In this document: positions 24,270-32,367 of the stretch, piece after piece
Position numbering within the stretch: the stretch's first letter is position 1
How the letters are laid out: each line of letters starts with the position of its first letter
Assembly: GCA_002441005.1 (NCBI GenBank)
Contig: DJWO01000014.1
Coordinates: 310,001-374,000 of the forward strand
Direction of reading: 5' to 3'
From: Candidatus Aminicenantes bacterium UBA6228
GTDB taxonomy: Bacteria; Acidobacteriota; Aminicenantia; Aminicenantales; Saccharicenantaceae
Length of the DNA: 64,000 nucleotides
The notes under the pieces: generated by a model
Databases searched by the model: none
What the model saw: the letters and a program-made list of their open reading frames with translations, nothing else
What the model was told of the DNA's origin: nothing
Program-made: the position numbers and the translations under genes

Positions 24270-24459
24270 GGGGACACAATCTATATTTCCTAATTATTTT
24301 CCTCTTTGAGTAAGGAGGGGAGGACTGCTAATTGAGTCAGTAAGGGGACGTGGTAAGGGGCCGTTCCTAACCGGCACTTAATTCGACCATATGACCCGGC
24401 TCGCCAGGCACAAAATCATTTAGAGGACCAAGAAAATAGGAAATATAGATTGTGTCCCC
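24270..24459. mobile_element. REPIN-like inverted-repeat element, copy 2
   Basis: The same 23-bp terminal repeats as copy 1, at 24270-24292 and 24437-24459, perfectly inverted, with a 144-bp centre that does not match the copy 1 centre. It lies between the MarR promoter and the 3' end of gspD, four bases from the gspD stop. No open reading frame of note is inside. Confidence 0.75.
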
Positions 24460-24462
24460 ATT

Positions 24463-26631
24463 TTAACGGGCGATGACCAGCATTTCGCCACCCACCAGGT
24501 TGACAGCCCGGCCCTGCACTCCGAGGACCTGAATTGAGGAGATGCCTACTCTGGTCTCGCCTGCCCCCAGGACTTCAAAAACCAGCGTGGCCAGATTGCC
24601 GCTATTTACACCTTTAGCCGGATCCGGTGACGAAAAGCCTATTACGGCCAGCCCCGAAGAAGCACTTATATCCTGGAGAAAAGAGCCTTTATCACCAAAC
24701 TGGCTGACCAGGTCCCCTCTCTGAATTTCTTTAAGTCTCAACACTTTAGAGTCGTAATTAACATTCAGAGACAAAGACGTTATATCCACTGGCGAATTGA
24801 CGGCTAATCTGACATTTAATGTATAGCCCACCGGCACTTCCGACCGCTCGGGTAACAGCGACACTGTTCCCATCTGGGCACCAGCTTCGGCCGCCTCCTC
24901 TGCCGGGACTTCCACTCCGGCTTCAACTGGAGGTATGGTTTCTTCACCGCCGCCAGCAGCCGTCTGCGTTTGCGTCGTAAAGCTTGAGCCGGCATTATCG
25001 ATCCACAGCGGCTCACTGTCTTCAGCCTTTAAAGGCATTGTCCTGATAATATGCGGAGTTATGGTCAGGATCACATCAGTCTGGTCAACTGTCCGGTCAG
25101 CACTCGAAAAAAGGCTGCCCAGAATAGGGATATTTTTCAGGCCAGTCACTCCCTTCAGAGATTTCCGCTCCTCATCCTTGAGTAACCCGGCCAGTAAATT
25201 GGTTTCGCCATCCTTGAGTCTGATCACATTCTTGACCGACCGGGTAGAAATAATGGGAATATCGGCGATTCCCGTACCACTGATGGCTGTGATTTTGACT
25301 TCCATTTCCAGACTGACTTCATTTTCCTGATGCAACCTTGGTTTGATATTCACTCCAATGCCAACATCCTGATACTGATAGGAAACCATTGGCTGCTGGC
25401 TGATACCGCCGGCAGCAATTGGATTAAAGGTTGTACTTGGAATTGGTACTTGCTGACCAACCAGATAATTTATTTCCTCGCTGTCAACTCCCCTCAGCCT
25501 TGGCTGGGCGATAATTTTTGTATCCGAATCAGTCTCTATAAACTGAAGAAGAACCGAAGGCAGGGTTATCTGAAAATTTTCTGATTTGGAAAGATCAAAA
25601 CCCTCGAGAGGCAGCCAGCCGTCGGTTGGGATTTCGCTCACCCCACCCGTATATCTGATGGACCCATAGCTCTGGCTGAACTGCGTGCCGATAGTTTGCA
25701 GTCTTGTTCTGGAGACTTCCATGATCTCCAGATCGATAATTACCTCGCCCTTAGGCTTATCCCAGGACTGAAGCAGTTTCTCGGCCAGGGCCACGACCGT
25801 TGCCGTGTCTCTGATGGTCAGCGAATTTCTTGTTTTGTCAACAATAATGCTGGGGCCTTTATACTGAGTCCGCAGGATAGAAGCCAGCTGATTTTGCACG
25901 TCCTGGGCATTTATGTTAGAGAGGTAGATAGTTTTAATGGCATTGACTTCATATTGATTTCGTTTTTGCGGGTTGTCAGGAATGATGATCGCCGTTCGCT
26001 CATCCATCACCCGGTAGAAAGTCCGCCCGGTCAGGCAGAGTGAGTTAATAGCCTGTTCGACAGTTAGATCAGTCAGATCAATCGAAACAGGCAGATCACG
26101 GAACTGCTCGTCAAACAAAAAGTTGATCCCGCTGAACTTTCCCAGAGCCTGGAAAATCGCCCGCAAAGAAGCATCGGTAAATTTCAGTTTCAGTAATTCG
26201 GGCGGGTATTTTAATTTTACTGGAGCTTCAATCACCACTTCTTTGGGCTTGACTTCAACGGCTGGCTTGATACCGGCCAATTCTTTATACTCAGCCAGAA
26301 TCATCCTGTTGGTTGGATCATAAAACAGGGCCTTTTTATATTGATTAAGAGCCTCATCTTTCATTCCTCCCGCCGCCAGGCGCCTGGCCCTTTCAGCCGC
26401 ATCCAGCGCTGCCACGGCCTTCGTCCGGAAGAGAGCCAGCCGGTAAACTGACTCTTTAGGATTTTCCAGCATCGCCTGCTCATAGTATTTAATGGCCTCA
26501 TCATAATTCTTATTGATCTCGGCCTGATAACCGAGCTTATAGGACTGGGTAAAAGTAGAACAACCAAGTATATTTATGATTAAGAAGCCAAGAAAAAGCC
26601 AGCTGATTTTTCCCGGTCTGATTTTAGTCAT
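24463..26631 (-). CDS. gspD: Secretin GspD/PilQ-like lipoprotein with a C-terminal cohesin-like domain
   Basis: A 722-residue outer-membrane secretin. The N terminus has a lipobox ILGC with Cys24. TPR-like repeats follow (about 30-115). An STN-type short domain begins FTDASLRAIFQALGKFSGINFLFD (about 155). N-domains with VVDKTRNSLTIRDT-type ends precede the secretin core, where VPIPSTTF, the GLLKDEERKSLKGVTGLKNIPILGSLFSS region and DVILTITPHII are diagnostic. After a Glu/Ala-rich linker, residues about 600-722 match a cohesin-like fold (VNYDSKVLRLKEIQRGD, GNLATLVFEVLG). It is the last gene of the pilus/secretion operon, overlapping the pilP-like gene by 8 bp. The cohesin tail is unusual and may bind a surface partner. 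Confidence 0.9.
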   Translation of the reverse strand: MTKIRPGKISWLFLGFLIINILGCSTFTQSYKLGYQAEINKNYDEAIKYYEQAMLENPKESVYRLALFRTKAVAALDAAERARRLAAGGMKDEALNQYKKALFYDPTNRMILAEYKELAGIKPAVEVKPKEVVIEAPVKLKYPPELLKLKFTDASLRAIFQALGKFSGINFLFDEQFRDLPVSIDLTDLTVEQAINSLCLTGRTFYRVMDERTAIIIPDNPQKRNQYEVNAIKTIYLSNINAQDVQNQLASILRTQYKGPSIIVDKTRNSLTIRDTATVVALAEKLLQSWDKPKGEVIIDLEIMEVSRTRLQTIGTQFSQSYGSIRYTGGVSEIPTDGWLPLEGFDLSKSENFQITLPSVLLQFIETDSDTKIIAQPRLRGVDSEEINYLVGQQVPIPSTTFNPIAAGGISQQPMVSYQYQDVGIGVNIKPRLHQENEVSLEMEVKITAISGTGIADIPIISTRSVKNVIRLKDGETNLLAGLLKDEERKSLKGVTGLKNIPILGSLFSSADRTVDQTDVILTITPHIIRTMPLKAEDSEPLWIDNAGSSFTTQTQTAAGGGEETIPPVEAGVEVPAEEAAEAGAQMGTVSLLPERSEVPVGYTLNVRLAVNSPVDITSLSLNVNYDSKVLRLKEIQRGDLVSQFGDKGSFLQDISASSGLAVIGFSSPDPAKGVNSGNLATLVFEVLGAGETRVGISSIQVLGVQGRAVNLVGGEMLVIAR

Positions 26632-27241
26632 CGGTATTCTCCTTTACCTTAATCTTCCTGGAGTTGCCCTGGCTGTCTTTAATCAATATCTCCCCGGGAG
26701 TGATTTTAACCAGTTTGAGACCAGGAATAATCTCCTCCCCCTCAGTCAGAGCCAAGGCCTGGCCATCAATCAAAATCAGGGCCAGAGCCTTCTGCCCCGA
26801 AAAAATAAGGCCGCTATATATAAAATTTAGGCTTTCGAGAAGCGAAGTATTTTGTTGTCCGGCCAGAAGCTCATTATCTGATATTTGAAACTCTGGTCTT
26901 TCATCCATAATCTCTTCTCCGGCCATCTCTCCTCCCTCGATGGCCGCTCTGTCCTGGGCAGCATTAAGCGACGAGGGCCGGAAAAGATCTCTTCGGGCCA
27001 CGGCCAGGTCCGGATTTAATTGAGGTAATTGATTTTTTTTCAACAAAGAAGAGACCGGGGGAGAAGAAGCCTTTCCCGCCCGGCCAGGCTCCTGGCTTTC
27101 CTGCTCCTGATTTGACTGCCCGGCTAAGAGCGAACAGGACATTATGATCAGAATGCTCAGATTGATAGAAACCAGTGCTGAAGGCTTAAACGGCCAGCGT
27201 CTCACTACCTTGAGCCTGCCACCAACAGCTTTATTTTTCAT
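26624..27241 (-). CDS. PilP/GspC-like inner-membrane linker protein
   Basis: A 205-residue protein. One membrane anchor (about 20-40, LVSINLSILIIMSCSLLAG) precedes a Pro/Ser/Gln-rich stretch. The C-terminal half, LLESLNFIYSGLIFSGQKALALI, then GEEIIPGLKLVKITPGEILIKDSQG, is the HR/PilP-like beta domain that links the inner-membrane platform to the secretin. The position between pilO and gspD fits. Sequence alone does not decide between PilP and GspC; no PDZ is present. Confidence 0.65.
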   Translation of the reverse strand: MKNKAVGGRLKVVRRWPFKPSALVSINLSILIIMSCSLLAGQSNQEQESQEPGRAGKASSPPVSSLLKKNQLPQLNPDLAVARRDLFRPSSLNAAQDRAAIEGGEMAGEEIMDERPEFQISDNELLAGQQNTSLLESLNFIYSGLIFSGQKALALILIDGQALALTEGEEIIPGLKLVKITPGEILIKDSQGNSRKIKVKENTDD

Positions 27242-27794
27242 AATAATACCCCGCCACGGTTAGCCTTAAATCAACCAATCCTGACAGGTTATCTATTTTC
27301 TGAAAATTGATCTGGTCAAGGAGCCAGATTCTCGGCCAGCTCTCCAGTTCATACATAAATTTCTTTAACATGGGGTAAGAAAGGGACAGCCCGAAAGAAG
27401 CCGACAGCCGGCGGAATTCCTTTTTTTGATCTTCCTCATATTGATAGCTTATAGCCGGCACAGGTCTACCTGCTTTTTGAAAAAGCTGGGTCAAATCCTG
27501 ACGAAAGGTATCCATTCCTCCCTGTCCGGCATAAAACCAGGTCTTCTTAATTTCAGCCAGGTCGGTTTGCGTCTCCTGCCAGGATTTCAATTCAGCCAGC
27601 GTTTCCTCTGTTCTGACTGCCAGCTTATCCACTTCCGACTGAAGAGCCAGGGCCTGTTCTCTCAGTCCATCCAGCCTTCTGGCCCAGAAGAAAAGCGTTA
27701 TGATCAATAAGCCGAACATCACTAAACCGGTTAGACTAATCCTCTTGAGGAATTTTCTTTCCTTTTCAGTCAACTGTTCACTTAGTTTCGGCAT
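27231..27794 (-). CDS. pilO: PilO-like assembly protein
   Basis: About 187 residues. One membrane segment (LTGLVMFGLLIITLFFWAR) is followed by a coiled coil (LREQALALQSEVDKLAVRTEETL) and a small ferredoxin-like C-terminal domain ending in LRLTVAGYYYEK. This is the PilO/GspM layout. I chose the ATG at 27794 over a TTG at 27812. It overlaps pilN by 17 bp and the pilP-like gene by 11 bp. It forms the periplasmic platform with PilN. Confidence 0.78.
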   Translation of the reverse strand: MPKLSEQLTEKERKFLKRISLTGLVMFGLLIITLFFWARRLDGLREQALALQSEVDKLAVRTEETLAELKSWQETQTDLAEIKKTWFYAGQGGMDTFRQDLTQLFQKAGRPVPAISYQYEEDQKKEFRRLSASFGLSLSYPMLKKFMYELESWPRIWLLDQINFQKIDNLSGLVDLRLTVAGYYYEK

Positions 27795-28353
27795 ATTGAA
27801 AATCCATTTCAACCTGCAATTCCCCGGCTGCGAAGTCTTCGCTTAAAACCCGTATTTGACTGTATCCACGGCTGGCCAGATTTTTAATGAGCTGGCTCAG
27901 ATCAGCTCTACTGGCCAGTCCGGCTTTTATTCTAAATTCAAAACCAGCTTCATTCCGGCTCGGATTTAAATTGACCAGATAAGCGCCCGCCGGCAAAGCC
28001 TGTTCCAGATTATCAAAAAAGATTGTCCACGAAAAAGATTTCCTGGCCAGCAAAGTATTGACTTCATCTACAGCTGTTTTCAACTGCTTTTTTAAATTAT
28101 CCGTTTCCCGGGTTAGCTGATTGTGTTGAGAAGAGATAACTGACTTTTCATCAGCCAGACGCTGGTAGCTGGTCTCCATTACCCGGTCAAGGGAAAAATT
28201 CTTAATATTTAACACTATCAATAGAATCAATAAGATCCCGGTCAGCACTCCCCCTCCAACACTCAGAAACCGGAAAGCCCTTAAATTCCGGCGGGGCTGG
28301 CTGGCCAGATTAATAATAAGATCCCAGCCGGCCTGATTTTCTTTAGCCAGCAT
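27778..28353 (-). CDS. pilN: PilN-like assembly protein
   Basis: A 191-residue protein. The cytoplasmic N terminus INLASQPRRNLRAFRFLSV corresponds to the INLLP-type motif of PilN that binds PilM. A membrane segment (about 35-53) is followed by coiled coil and a domain with FDNLEQALPAGAYLVNLNPS, standard for PilN/GspL C-terminal parts. The start ATG touches the pilM stop. Confidence 0.82.
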   Translation of the reverse strand: MLAKENQAGWDLIINLASQPRRNLRAFRFLSVGGGVLTGILLILLIVLNIKNFSLDRVMETSYQRLADEKSVISSQHNQLTRETDNLKKQLKTAVDEVNTLLARKSFSWTIFFDNLEQALPAGAYLVNLNPSRNEAGFEFRIKAGLASRADLSQLIKNLASRGYSQIRVLSEDFAAGELQVEMDFQYAETK

Positions 28354-29240
28354 TATTGCCCTCCAAGGAGCGGCGCCAACCTGGGATACTCAGGATATAA
28401 TTCGGCAATTTCAACGCCGGTAGTCTGTTCAATCGTCCCGATTAAGCTGGTTGTTTCAGGTAAGCCCGATCTGAGAAAAATTACCTGTGGTTTTTTCTTA
28501 TTTTTACTCTCAATAAACTGAATAGTATTTTCAACTTCATTAAGAATCTGGCTATCCAGGCCGGCTGCTTCTGGCCAGAGGGGCTTCTGGCGGTAAATAG
28601 ACAATACCTGGCCGGCTACTCCCACCAGACTGAGATAATCATAGTCGGCATCGATCAAAAGATAATCCGCGACTTCTTTCCCATTCAGCAAACTCAGAAG
28701 TGAAATAGAAGGAATAGTAACCTTGCCAGGCTGCAGTTTCTTCTGGCGGAAAATTTCTTCATAATCTCTGACGACAGCCAGCCCGGAACAAACCGCTAAA
28801 ACTTTCTTCCCGTCTTGTGAATCAAATGTTTGATAGGAATAGCGAAGACCGGCTAGCGGTTGAGCCAGAGCTTTTTCCAGACGCCACTCAATAAATTTTG
28901 TCAAATCATTTCCAGATAACGAGCCATTTTCCGCTGAAAAAATTAAAGCCCTGGCACTTATTTCCGGCAAAACTATTGAAATTGAATTTCCAGCCGGTTT
29001 CAGCTGATTTATAGACTGATCAATAAGCTCTTCAATTACTGCCGGTTGTTTAATATTCGGTTGTAACCAGTTGGCTTCAATCACCCCTTCTGGCAGGCGA
29101 GCCTCGAAATATGATTTTTCACTTCCCCTGGCAGTGGCTCCAGGCCGGAAGCAGGCAAAAAATGACGGAGAAAGCTGGAAAACAGCCGAGGGGACGGGCG
29201 GCTCGAAGAAGAATTTTTGCCAGCGGTTAAAAATGCTCAT
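28353..29240 (-). CDS. pilM: PilM-like actin-fold protein
   Basis: A 295-residue protein with a weak PilM/FtsA-type actin fold. Recognisable parts are ISIVLPEISARALIFSAENG, FIEWRLEKALAQPLAGLRYSYQ, and DYLLIDADYDYLSLVGVAGQ, which correspond to the SHS2-like insertion and the second phosphate loop. The nucleotide-binding motifs look degenerate, as in GspL-type homologues. It should sit under PilN at the inner membrane. Confidence 0.75.
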   Translation of the reverse strand: MSIFNRWQKFFFEPPVPSAVFQLSPSFFACFRPGATARGSEKSYFEARLPEGVIEANWLQPNIKQPAVIEELIDQSINQLKPAGNSISIVLPEISARALIFSAENGSLSGNDLTKFIEWRLEKALAQPLAGLRYSYQTFDSQDGKKVLAVCSGLAVVRDYEEIFRQKKLQPGKVTIPSISLLSLLNGKEVADYLLIDADYDYLSLVGVAGQVLSIYRQKPLWPEAAGLDSQILNEVENTIQFIESKNKKKPQVIFLRSGLPETTSLIGTIEQTTGVEIAELYPEYPRLAPLLGGQ

Positions 29241-29243
29241 TGG

Positions 29244-30854
29244 CTACTCAACAAAGGTCACCTTATTCAAATCCTTCAGGCTGGTCACGCCGGAGAAAAG
29301 CTTCTCCAGCCCTGACTGCCGGATAGGAACCATACCTTCTGACTCAGCCAGTTTCCTCACCTCAGACAGAGGTTTTCGAACCAGAATCATTTCCCGGATT
29401 TCATCCGAAAGTTCCAGCAATTCAGCAATAGCCGTTCTTCCCCGGTATCCAGTCTGGTGGCATTCCGGGCAGCCCCGGGGCTCATAAAAGACCTGGTTTC
29501 TGTATTTTTCAGGTGACAGGCCGGAGAGCTCCAGCGTTAAATCATCATACTGGACAGGAGCCTTGCACTTGGGACATAAGACCCGCACCAGCCGTTGAGC
29601 CAGAATGCAATTAAGAGACGAAATAAAGCTATAGGGATCAACATGCATATGTAGGAACCGGCCAATGACATCAAAAACATTATTGGCGTGAACAGTGGTA
29701 AAGACCAGATGCCCGGTCAGGGCTGACTGGATGGCAATCTGAGCTGTTTCCGGGTCGCGAATTTCGCCCACCATGATTTTGTCCGGGTCATGGCGAAGAA
29801 TTGATCTTAAGCCACGCTCGAAAGTCAGGCCTTTCTTCTCATTGACCTGAATCTGAGTGATACCCTCAATTTGATATTCAACCGGATCTTCAATGGTGAC
29901 AATCTTATCTTCAGGCGATTTGATCTCGGTTAAAGCTGCATAGAGAGTGGTGGTTTTCCCGCTGCCGGTCGGGCCGGTGACCAGGATCATCCCATAAGGC
30001 TGGACGATATACCGCCTGAATTTTCTTAGAATTTCATCAGAAAAGCCAAGCAAATCAAGCCTCAACTCGGCAAAAGCTTCGGTGATCATTTCCTTATCGA
30101 GGATTCTGATGACGGCGTCTTCGCCATAAATACAAGGCATAATCGAAACCCGGAAATCAATCGTTTTATCTTTAATTTTGAGCCGGAACCGGCCATCCTG
30201 GGGCACCCGCCGCTCGGAAATGTCCAGGTCAGACATAATTTTTATCCTGGAAATAATCAGCGATTGAAATTGCCGGTCAATAGGTTCCATGGCTTCAGTC
30301 AAAACACCATCGATCCTGAATTTTATCCGGACAACATTCTCTTTCGACTCGATATGAATATCACTAGCCCTTTTTTGAACGGCAGTAAAAATGATGGTAT
30401 TGACCAGTTTGATGATCGAGCCATCCTGTTCGGTGAGTTTCTCAATGGTAATAACGTCCTCTTCTTCGCCACTCTCCTTTTCTACCACCTGGTGAATAAA
30501 ACCCTCAGTTGCTTCTTTGAGGACCTGAGAAGCCGTCTCGCTGCGCCGCAGGGCTTCCTGTACAGCTCTCAGGCTGGCGGCATAGACCGCCACCTTCCGG
30601 CTGAAAAAAGTCTCAATGCTGTCAATGGCTGCCAGATCGGAGGGATCGGCCATGGCTATTTTTAAGACCCGGCCATCATCCTCCAGAGGCACAAAATTAT
30701 AGTGATACAAAAAATCAACTGGAAAAGATTGAACCAGCTCCCGGTTTAGTTCAAAACTCCCCAGGTCAAGATAATTAACATGATATTTTTCGGCCAGGCG
30801 CCTGGCTTCATTTTCTTCGGCCTGAAGCAACCCGTCAATGTCGCCTTTGGTCAC
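29244..30854 (-). CDS. gspE: Type II secretion/type IV pilus assembly ATPase (GspE/PilB)
   Basis: A 536-residue secretion ATPase. The N-terminal N1E-like domain covers about 1-110. Walker A is GPTGSGKTTT, the Asp box is ITIEDPVEYQIEGI, Walker B is DPDKIMVGEIRDPETA, and the His box is GHLVFTTVHANN. A zinc-binding module with CPKC and CPEC lies at about 430-470. The start is GTG behind an AAAGGAG site. It drives pseudopilin assembly. All catalytic motifs are intact. Confidence 0.94.
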   Translation of the reverse strand: MTKGDIDGLLQAEENEARRLAEKYHVNYLDLGSFELNRELVQSFPVDFLYHYNFVPLEDDGRVLKIAMADPSDLAAIDSIETFFSRKVAVYAASLRAVQEALRRSETASQVLKEATEGFIHQVVEKESGEEEDVITIEKLTEQDGSIIKLVNTIIFTAVQKRASDIHIESKENVVRIKFRIDGVLTEAMEPIDRQFQSLIISRIKIMSDLDISERRVPQDGRFRLKIKDKTIDFRVSIMPCIYGEDAVIRILDKEMITEAFAELRLDLLGFSDEILRKFRRYIVQPYGMILVTGPTGSGKTTTLYAALTEIKSPEDKIVTIEDPVEYQIEGITQIQVNEKKGLTFERGLRSILRHDPDKIMVGEIRDPETAQIAIQSALTGHLVFTTVHANNVFDVIGRFLHMHVDPYSFISSLNCILAQRLVRVLCPKCKAPVQYDDLTLELSGLSPEKYRNQVFYEPRGCPECHQTGYRGRTAIAELLELSDEIREMILVRKPLSEVRKLAESEGMVPIRQSGLEKLFSGVTSLKDLNKVTFVE

Positions 30855-30870
30855 GGCTATCTCCTTTTTG

Positions 30871-32073
30871 TTACCTGGTTATTCTAACGATATTAAAAAT
30901 TGGCAAATAAATCGAAAGAATCATCACCGCTGCCACTAGTCCGATAAAAATGATGATCACCGGCTCGATCAGAGAAACCAGCGTTTGTATTTTATCGCGC
31001 AAAGCCTGATCATAAAAATCAGCCACTTCACTTAACATGCCGGGCAAATTAGCCGAGCTTTCACCAATCCGGATCATATCGGTGGCCAGAGGCGGAAAAA
31101 TTCCAGCACTGGCCAGAGAATCATAAAGACTCTGCCCGCTGGTCAGTTTTTCTGCCACCGTTTCGAGCCTGGAGGAAATATAGCGGTTAGTCACGGCCAG
31201 CCTGGCCACATTGACCGAGGGGACCAGAGTAATGCCGGCTTCCAGCAGCAACCCGAGAGTCCGGCTGTAAAGAGACACAGCTGAATCCTGAACTAAATAA
31301 CGAGAGTAAGGCAGATGAAGTTTCAGCCGGTCATTCAAAATCATAAACTCCGGCCGGCGGCGCAAACTAATTATGGCCAGGACGATTACTATCACCAACA
31401 GCACCAGCCAGAGCAGGTTTTTCTGCAAAAAGGTAGCCAGAGAGATTAAGCCCCTGGTTATAGCCGGCAGTTGAGCCCCAAAATCAGCATAAAAAGAAGC
31501 AAATCTGGGCAAAACTAAAACGACCAGAATGCCAATCAGGATTAGCGAAAATATGATCAGCAGAGTTGGATAGAGAAGTGCTGACCGGACCCTGGTGCGG
31601 GTTTGCGTTATGACTTGAGCATATTCGAGGTAACGCTTGATCGACCCGGGAAGGTTGCCGCTTCTTTCCCCGGCCAGGAGAGAAGCTGTATAAACCTTGG
31701 AAAACAGGTGTTCGTAGGGAGAAAAAGCTTCCGACAGCGTCCGGCCTTTTCTGATTTCCTCCTCCACCTGGCCGACAATTTCCCTCAGGTAGGGATTTTC
31801 AATTCTTTTTTCCATCAGTTCCAGGCTCTTTAGGACCGGATAGCCAGCTTTGAGCATAGCCACCAGTTCCTGATTAAAAAGAATAAACTCCTGCTGCTTG
31901 ATTTTGCGGCGAGATAAACGAAGGCGGCCGAGACTTATTTCTTTCCGGATAGACAGGACATAGAGCCCCTCCGCTTCCAGATGTTTACGGCATTCAGCTG
32001 GCGAGGCGGCCCTGATTGTTTCCCTGACAATTCGCCCCTCAGGAGTTATAAGACGGCAGAAATAACCAGGCAT
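30871..32073 (-). CDS. gspF: Type II secretion/type IV pilus inner-membrane platform protein (GspF/PilC)
   Basis: A 400-residue protein with two GspF repeats. FNQELVAMLKAGYPVLKSLELM and LLAGERSGNLPGSIKRYLEYAQ lie in repeat 1; SRTLGLLLEAGITLVPSVNVA and MIRIGESSANLPGMLSEVADFY lie in repeat 2. Three membrane segments are visible. It is the first gene of the seven-gene leftward operon (gspF-gspE-pilM-pilN-pilO-pilP-like-gspD). No major pilin or pseudopilin gene is in this window. Confidence 0.94.
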   Translation of the reverse strand: MPGYFCRLITPEGRIVRETIRAASPAECRKHLEAEGLYVLSIRKEISLGRLRLSRRKIKQQEFILFNQELVAMLKAGYPVLKSLELMEKRIENPYLREIVGQVEEEIRKGRTLSEAFSPYEHLFSKVYTASLLAGERSGNLPGSIKRYLEYAQVITQTRTRVRSALLYPTLLIIFSLILIGILVVLVLPRFASFYADFGAQLPAITRGLISLATFLQKNLLWLVLLVIVIVLAIISLRRRPEFMILNDRLKLHLPYSRYLVQDSAVSLYSRTLGLLLEAGITLVPSVNVARLAVTNRYISSRLETVAEKLTSGQSLYDSLASAGIFPPLATDMIRIGESSANLPGMLSEVADFYDQALRDKIQTLVSLIEPVIIIFIGLVAAVMILSIYLPIFNIVRITR

Positions 32074-32104
32074 TTACCTTCTCAATCTTTGCCTTTCAGT
32101 CGTT

Positions 32105-32133
32105 ATCTTAAGATAGCCTGAAGCTATTGTCAA
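32105..32133 (-). promoter_or_regulatory. Promoter of the gsp/pil operon
   Basis: Minus strand TTGACA (32128-32133), 17-base spacer, TAAGAT (32105-32110), 32 bases before the gspF start. The divergent region 32074-32367 holds this and the promoter of the HTH/IrrE gene, and otherwise nothing I recognise. Confidence 0.6.
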
Positions 32134-32304
32134 TTGACAACTGCCTGGCCAGGGTTTGACCCAAGTGTCCTTCACCGGCCTGAAAAACCTAAGTTAATAA
32201 AAAACCATCAGGCTGGTCAGACCCTGTCATCAATAGATGTTCACTTAATGACTTAAGGTGGCCAGGAGGATAAGGGTTTCAAAAAATAAATTTTTTAAAA
32301 ATAG

Positions 32305-32333
32305 TTGACAAATGTCATAAATTGTATTATGTT
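32305..32333 (+). promoter_or_regulatory. Promoter and possible auto-operator of the HTH/IrrE-like gene
   Basis: TTGACA (32305-32310), 17-base spacer, TATGTT (32328-32333). The -35 box is part of a perfect palindrome TGACAAATGTCA, and TGTCAA recurs just after the -10 box. Such symmetry suggests binding by the HTH protein encoded directly downstream. Confidence 0.5.
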
Positions 32334-32367
32334 GTCAACCAGAAGAGGGTCTTAAAAGGAAGCATGT

